Assembly (NCBI RefSeq): GCF_000385135.1
Contig: NZ_ARQM01000010.1
Span: 1-64,000, forward strand
Reading direction: 5' to 3'
Length of the DNA: 64,000 nt
From: Promicromonospora sukumoe 327MFSha3.1
Lineage (GTDB): Bacteria > Actinomycetota > Actinomycetes > Actinomycetales > Cellulomonadaceae
The position numbers were made by a program, and so were the translations under genes. Below are positions 61,237 to 64,000 of the stretch, in pieces. Position 1 is the stretch's first letter, and every line of letters starts with the position of its first letter. The notes beneath the pieces are model-generated. The model did no database searches. It saw nothing but the letters and a program-made list of their open reading frames with translations, and was not told where the DNA came from.

Positions 61237-61403
61237 GACGTGATTGTGCCGTGCGGGCCGCGCGGCGGCGCAGCGATTTTGCGGTACGGACGACGCCGTC
61301 GGATCTGGGTGCTGGATCTGGGCACGGGCCCGGGTGCCGGCCGGGGTGTCGGGCGCGAATCCCCTGGAGTCCGGTCGGAAACTGCGTGGCTAGCGTAGGG
61401 GGA

Positions 61404-62159
61404 GTGCTCGCCCTCCTCCTTCTCGCCATCCTCGTCGGGGGCTCCCTGCAACGCGTGGCGGGAATGGGCTTCGGGCTCGTCGCCGGGCCGTTCATCGTGC
61501 TCCTCATCGGCCCGATCGAGGGCGTCATGTTCGTCAACCTCGTGGGCGCGCTGATGGCGCTGCTCGTGCTCGGACGCACCATCCGCCACGTGAACTGGCG
61601 CCGCTACGGCTGGCTGGTGAGCGCGTCCGTGGCGGTCAGCGTGCCGGCGGCGCTGGTCATCCGGGAGGCGAGCGCGTCGGCCCTGGAGATCGGGGTGGGC
61701 GCCGTCGTCGTGGTGGCCATGACGCTCGCGCTGGTGACCTCGCGGCTGCGAGGCGCGGAGCGGCCCTTCGCGCCGGAGGCACGCCTGCCGCTGCTGGTCA
61801 CGGGTGCCGCGGCCGGGTTCGGCAGCGTCGCCGCCGGGATCGGCGGGCCGCCCATCGCGGTCTACTCCGTGCTCGACCGGTGGGACCCGCGCGACTTCGC
61901 GGCGACGGCCCAGCCGATCTTCCTCACCAACGCGCTCGCCGCGATGACGGCCAAGCTCCTGGTCGCCGACGTCACGTTCCCCGGGTTTGCCGTCTGGGAG
62001 TGGGTGGCCGTCGGCGTCGCGCTCGTGGCGTCGATCGGGCTGGGCGAGCTGCTCGTCGGGCGGATCTCGGCGAGCGCGACGCGCAAGGTGCTCGTGACGC
62101 TCGCCTACATCGGTGGGTTCGCGACCCTCGGCCGAGGACTGCTGGGGCTGTTCGCCTGA
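61404..62159 (+). CDS. sulfite exporter TauE/SafE family protein
   Basis: The 251-residue membrane protein has about eight hydrophobic segments and the duplicated TauE/SafE pattern, with FVNLVGALMALLVLGRTIRH in the first half and ITNALAAMTAK-like FLTNALAAMTAKLL in the second. The family moves sulfite or organosulfur anions across the membrane; the substrate here is unknown. GTG at 61404 lies 7 bases after TAGCGT, and GGGGGA is directly upstream. The gap to ybaK (167 bases) holds divergent promoters. Confidence 0.88.
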   Translation: MLALLLLAILVGGSLQRVAGMGFGLVAGPFIVLLIGPIEGVMFVNLVGALMALLVLGRTIRHVNWRRYGWLVSASVAVSVPAALVIREASASALEIGVGAVVVVAMTLALVTSRLRGAERPFAPEARLPLLVTGAAAGFGSVAAGIGGPPIAVYSVLDRWDPRDFAATAQPIFLTNALAAMTAKLLVADVTFPGFAVWEWVAVGVALVASIGLGELLVGRISASATRKVLVTLAYIGGFATLGRGLLGLFA

Positions 62160-62182
62160 CCCGCCCCCTGATCCCTCCCGGA

Positions 62183-62228
62183 CATGTCAGGCGTACAGAT
62201 CACCGGGGTGACCTGTACGTCTGACACG
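62183..62228. terminator. terminator hairpin, ACGTGTCAGAC family
   Basis: Arms 62183-62204 and 62207-62228 match at 19 of 22 positions; the three mismatches can be G-U pairs on one strand. The right arm is nearly the same as the left-arm complement of the hairpin at 18008. It separates convergent genes. Confidence 0.85.
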
Positions 62229-62242
62229 ACTCCTTGTTGGGG

Positions 62243-63586
62243 CTACTCGAGCGGTCCCAGGACCATCGACGGCTCGCCCGACGGCGTGAGCTTTGCCGCC
62301 CCGAGGTTGCCGACGGTGCAGCTCCCGCTGCGCGGGCTCCCCGCGTTCCAGACCTGGCGCAGGCAGTTGCGCATCGCGAGCTGCCCCCAGTAGCTCGGGT
62401 GCAGCGACTCCTGGACGTAGTACGGCGAGTCGCCGATGGTGGAGACCGTCCGGATCTGGTTGACCCACTCGGTCCGGTCGACCGCGCCGGCCGACTGCCA
62501 GCTGGGCAGACCCACCTCCTCGTACAGCCCGACGCCGTTCTCGCACAGCCGCTTGCCGTCGAACGCGTGCGTCATGTCGAGGGTGCGGACGTTCGGCAGT
62601 CCGACGTCGGCGGCGGCACCCAGCAGCGCGCCGTTGATGGTGGGCAGGGCCGTGGAGTTGGCCCAGTCGGCGTCCCGGTTCCAGAGGCCGCAGCCGCCCG
62701 TGGACTGGCGGGTGTACCCGGACTCGGAGTAGCGGATGCCGGAACCGTTCGGCACGGGCGACGGGTAGGTCTGGACCACGAGGGTCCACTGGCTGGTGCT
62801 GTACCCGGCGTTGCTCATCGCGGTCGCTACGTTGTCGAGCGCGCCCACCACCCGCGCCCGGACGTCGGCGACGCTCGAGGCGGTGAAGTTGGCCGCGACC
62901 GAGCTGTCGTCGTGGCAGTAGTTCTTCCACCAGGTGGGCGAGGTGAGGAAGTTGACGACGCAGGACTGCACGACGCTCGCGAACTCGAAGTCGTTCCCGC
63001 CGATCGAGACGACGACCATGCGCACGTTCCTGGTGGCGGCGGCCTCCTGGAGCATGCGGGCCTGGCCCTTGCCGGCCGAGCCCTCGTAGAAGTCGATGCC
63101 CGGCTTGAAGTTCGTGCCGGTCGAGGTGGCGGTCGTGGCCCCGCTGCACGCGAGGTTGAGACCCTCGACACCGCCGCCGATGTAGGCCTCGGCGGAGGAC
63201 GCGCGATGGCAGCGCGGGATGGTCTCGCCCGTGCCGGAGGCGTTGTCGAAGTAGGCGGTCGGGCCGAGGGCGTCGGCCCGGTCCGAGTCGCTGTTGGAGG
63301 CGCCCGCCCAGCGTCCGGCCTCCCCGGAGATGTAGGAGTCGCCGAGGGTCACGACCCACGGCGTGCCGACGCCGGGGCCGTCGGCGGGCAGGGGAGCCGC
63401 GGTCGCAGGGGCGGCTCCCGGCACCGCGGCCGCGAGGGCCGTGACCGTGGCGAGGGAGACGGCGAAGGAGACGGCGAGGCAGCCGGTCAGGTAGCTGCTG
63501 AGGGGGCGGCGGGCGTTCCAGGGGCGGCGGGTTCGTCTGGTTCGTCGGGGGCCGGAGCGGTCGGGAGAGGGCAGGTGCGTCGTCAT
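62243..63586 (-). CDS. secreted SGNH/GDSL-family esterase or lipase
   Basis: The 447-residue protein has an Arg-rich N-terminus, a signal peptide around residues 25-65 (YLTGCLAVSFAVSLATVTAL, then an Ala cleavage region) and an SGNH domain. The catalytic Ser lies in VVTLGDSYISGEAGRW, with block III VVSIGGNDFEFAS and the His in ESLHPSYWGQLAMRN. Paired cysteines suit an extracellular enzyme. Substrate could be acylglycerols or an acylated polysaccharide. ATG at 63586 was chosen for AGGAGTG 6 bases upstream. Upstream 63587-63700 is AT-rich and should hold its promoter. Confidence 0.9.
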   Translation of the reverse strand: MTTHLPSPDRSGPRRTRRTRRPWNARRPLSSYLTGCLAVSFAVSLATVTALAAAVPGAAPATAAPLPADGPGVGTPWVVTLGDSYISGEAGRWAGASNSDSDRADALGPTAYFDNASGTGETIPRCHRASSAEAYIGGGVEGLNLACSGATTATSTGTNFKPGIDFYEGSAGKGQARMLQEAAATRNVRMVVVSIGGNDFEFASVVQSCVVNFLTSPTWWKNYCHDDSSVAANFTASSVADVRARVVGALDNVATAMSNAGYSTSQWTLVVQTYPSPVPNGSGIRYSESGYTRQSTGGCGLWNRDADWANSTALPTINGALLGAAADVGLPNVRTLDMTHAFDGKRLCENGVGLYEEVGLPSWQSAGAVDRTEWVNQIRTVSTIGDSPYYVQESLHPSYWGQLAMRNCLRQVWNAGSPRSGSCTVGNLGAAKLTPSGEPSMVLGPLE

Positions 63587-63707
63587 TGGCACTCCTGTGT
63601 CCAGGCAGCGCCCGAGCGGCGCTGCTGACCATATCTTCAATACCGGAGTTTATGCCACGGCCGAACTTGGGTAAATAGACGGTAAATCACCCGGGAAATG
63701 TTCTTCC

Positions 63708-63742
63708 GGGCGACGGGCGACGGGCGACGGGCGACGGGCGAC
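63708..63742. repeat. 7-base tandem repeat, five copies
   Basis: GGGCGAC is repeated five times without a mismatch from 63708 to 63742, in the gap between two minus-strand genes. Polymerase slippage is the likely origin. Confidence 0.92.
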
Positions 63743-63781
63743 GACGCCGGCTGCCGGGCCGGGCCCGGCCCGGCGGCCGGC

Positions 63782-64000
63782 CTAGATCTGGCCCACGGAC
63801 AGCACGGTCAGCACGACCTCGCCGGCCTCGTCGCTCGCCGCCAGATCGATGAGCGCGGTGATCGCCCAGTCGCGGTTCCGGTCGGCGTCGTCGAGCACCT
63901 GCCGTACCCACCAGGTGCCGGGCTCGACGCGGCCGGTCACGCCGTCCTGCTCGCCGGCGCTGCCGGGTAGCTCGGCGCCCGGCTCGAGGATCGTCAGCAG
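63782..64000 (-). CDS. C-terminal fragment, possibly a DUF3516-type DEAD/DEAH helicase
   Basis: The last 72 residues of a minus-strand gene run off the right edge. The readable end, TWWVRQVLDDADRNRDW followed by AITALIDLAASDEAGE and VVLTVLSVGQI, resembles the C-terminus of actinobacterial helicases with a DUF3516 tail, as I remember it. No helicase motif is inside the window, so the assignment is tentative. TAG stop at 63782-63784. Confidence 0.5.
   Translation of the reverse strand: MLTILEPGAELPGSAGEQDGVTGRVEPGTWWVRQVLDDADRNRDWAITALIDLAASDEAGEVVLTVLSVGQI

Overview
This is a very GC-rich window (roughly 72-74% by eye) from an actinobacterium. The 5S rRNA type, the GTG starts, many apparently leaderless genes, the WXG100-type protein, the cell-wall sugar salvage genes and the gene content suggest Micrococcales, perhaps Promicromonosporaceae (Isoptericola, Promicromonospora, Cellulosimicrobium). 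The family is inferred from general knowledge, not from a search.

Layout. 1-300 is the end of an rRNA operon (23S-5S spacer, 5S, hairpin). 386-4400 holds gatCAB and an acetyltransferase. 4428-7787 holds a CBS protein, ilvD and a pterin dehydratase/glyoxalase-like fusion. 7842-10448 is a three-gene ABC-2 exporter. 10465-18003 is a compact biosynthetic cluster: a convergent P450, then five genes chained by 4-base overlaps (OleA-like thiolase, GT2, second P450, OleC-like ligase, OleD-like reductase). 18090-21700 is a degenerate ABC ATPase with a huge low-complexity tail plus its permease. 21834-25622 is ilvBNC with a leader peptide and attenuator. 25777-28903 is a glycine betaine transporter. 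29108-33530 holds small enzymes, leuB and ilvE. 33566-37226 holds a GAP-family protein, a two-component system and a membrane protein. 37476-39154 is a WXG protein plus lipoprotein. 39266-46722 (minus) is a seven-gene Ebo-like metabolite-traffic operon with an inositol-phosphate-synthase-like first gene. 46944-48749 is cimA behind a second attenuator whose leader ends in three isoleucine codons. 48862-58602 is mainly a cell-wall amino-sugar recycling locus (RpiR regulator, BadF-type kinase, ABC importer, NagZ, MurQ), with lplA between. 58734-64000 holds housekeeping genes, a secreted SGNH hydrolase and the 3' end of a possible helicase gene.

How genes work together. ilvD, ilvBNC, leuB, ilvE and cimA cover much of branched-chain amino acid synthesis, including the threonine-independent citramalate entry to isoleucine. 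Two of these units have classical peptide-leader attenuators. NagZ, the BadF kinase and MurQ would turn imported or recycled GlcNAc-MurNAc into GlcNAc-6-phosphate under an SIS-domain regulator. The two least understood systems are the OleB-less ole/P450/GT cluster, which could make a beta-lactone or modified long-chain product, and the Ebo-like operon, which could build and move a prenylated or cyclitol-derived metabolite.

The sequence also shows many long near-perfect hairpins at gene ends. Three of them share one sequence family. Short tandem duplications of 12-24 bases recur at gene junctions. No tRNA, IS element, CRISPR array or prophage was seen.
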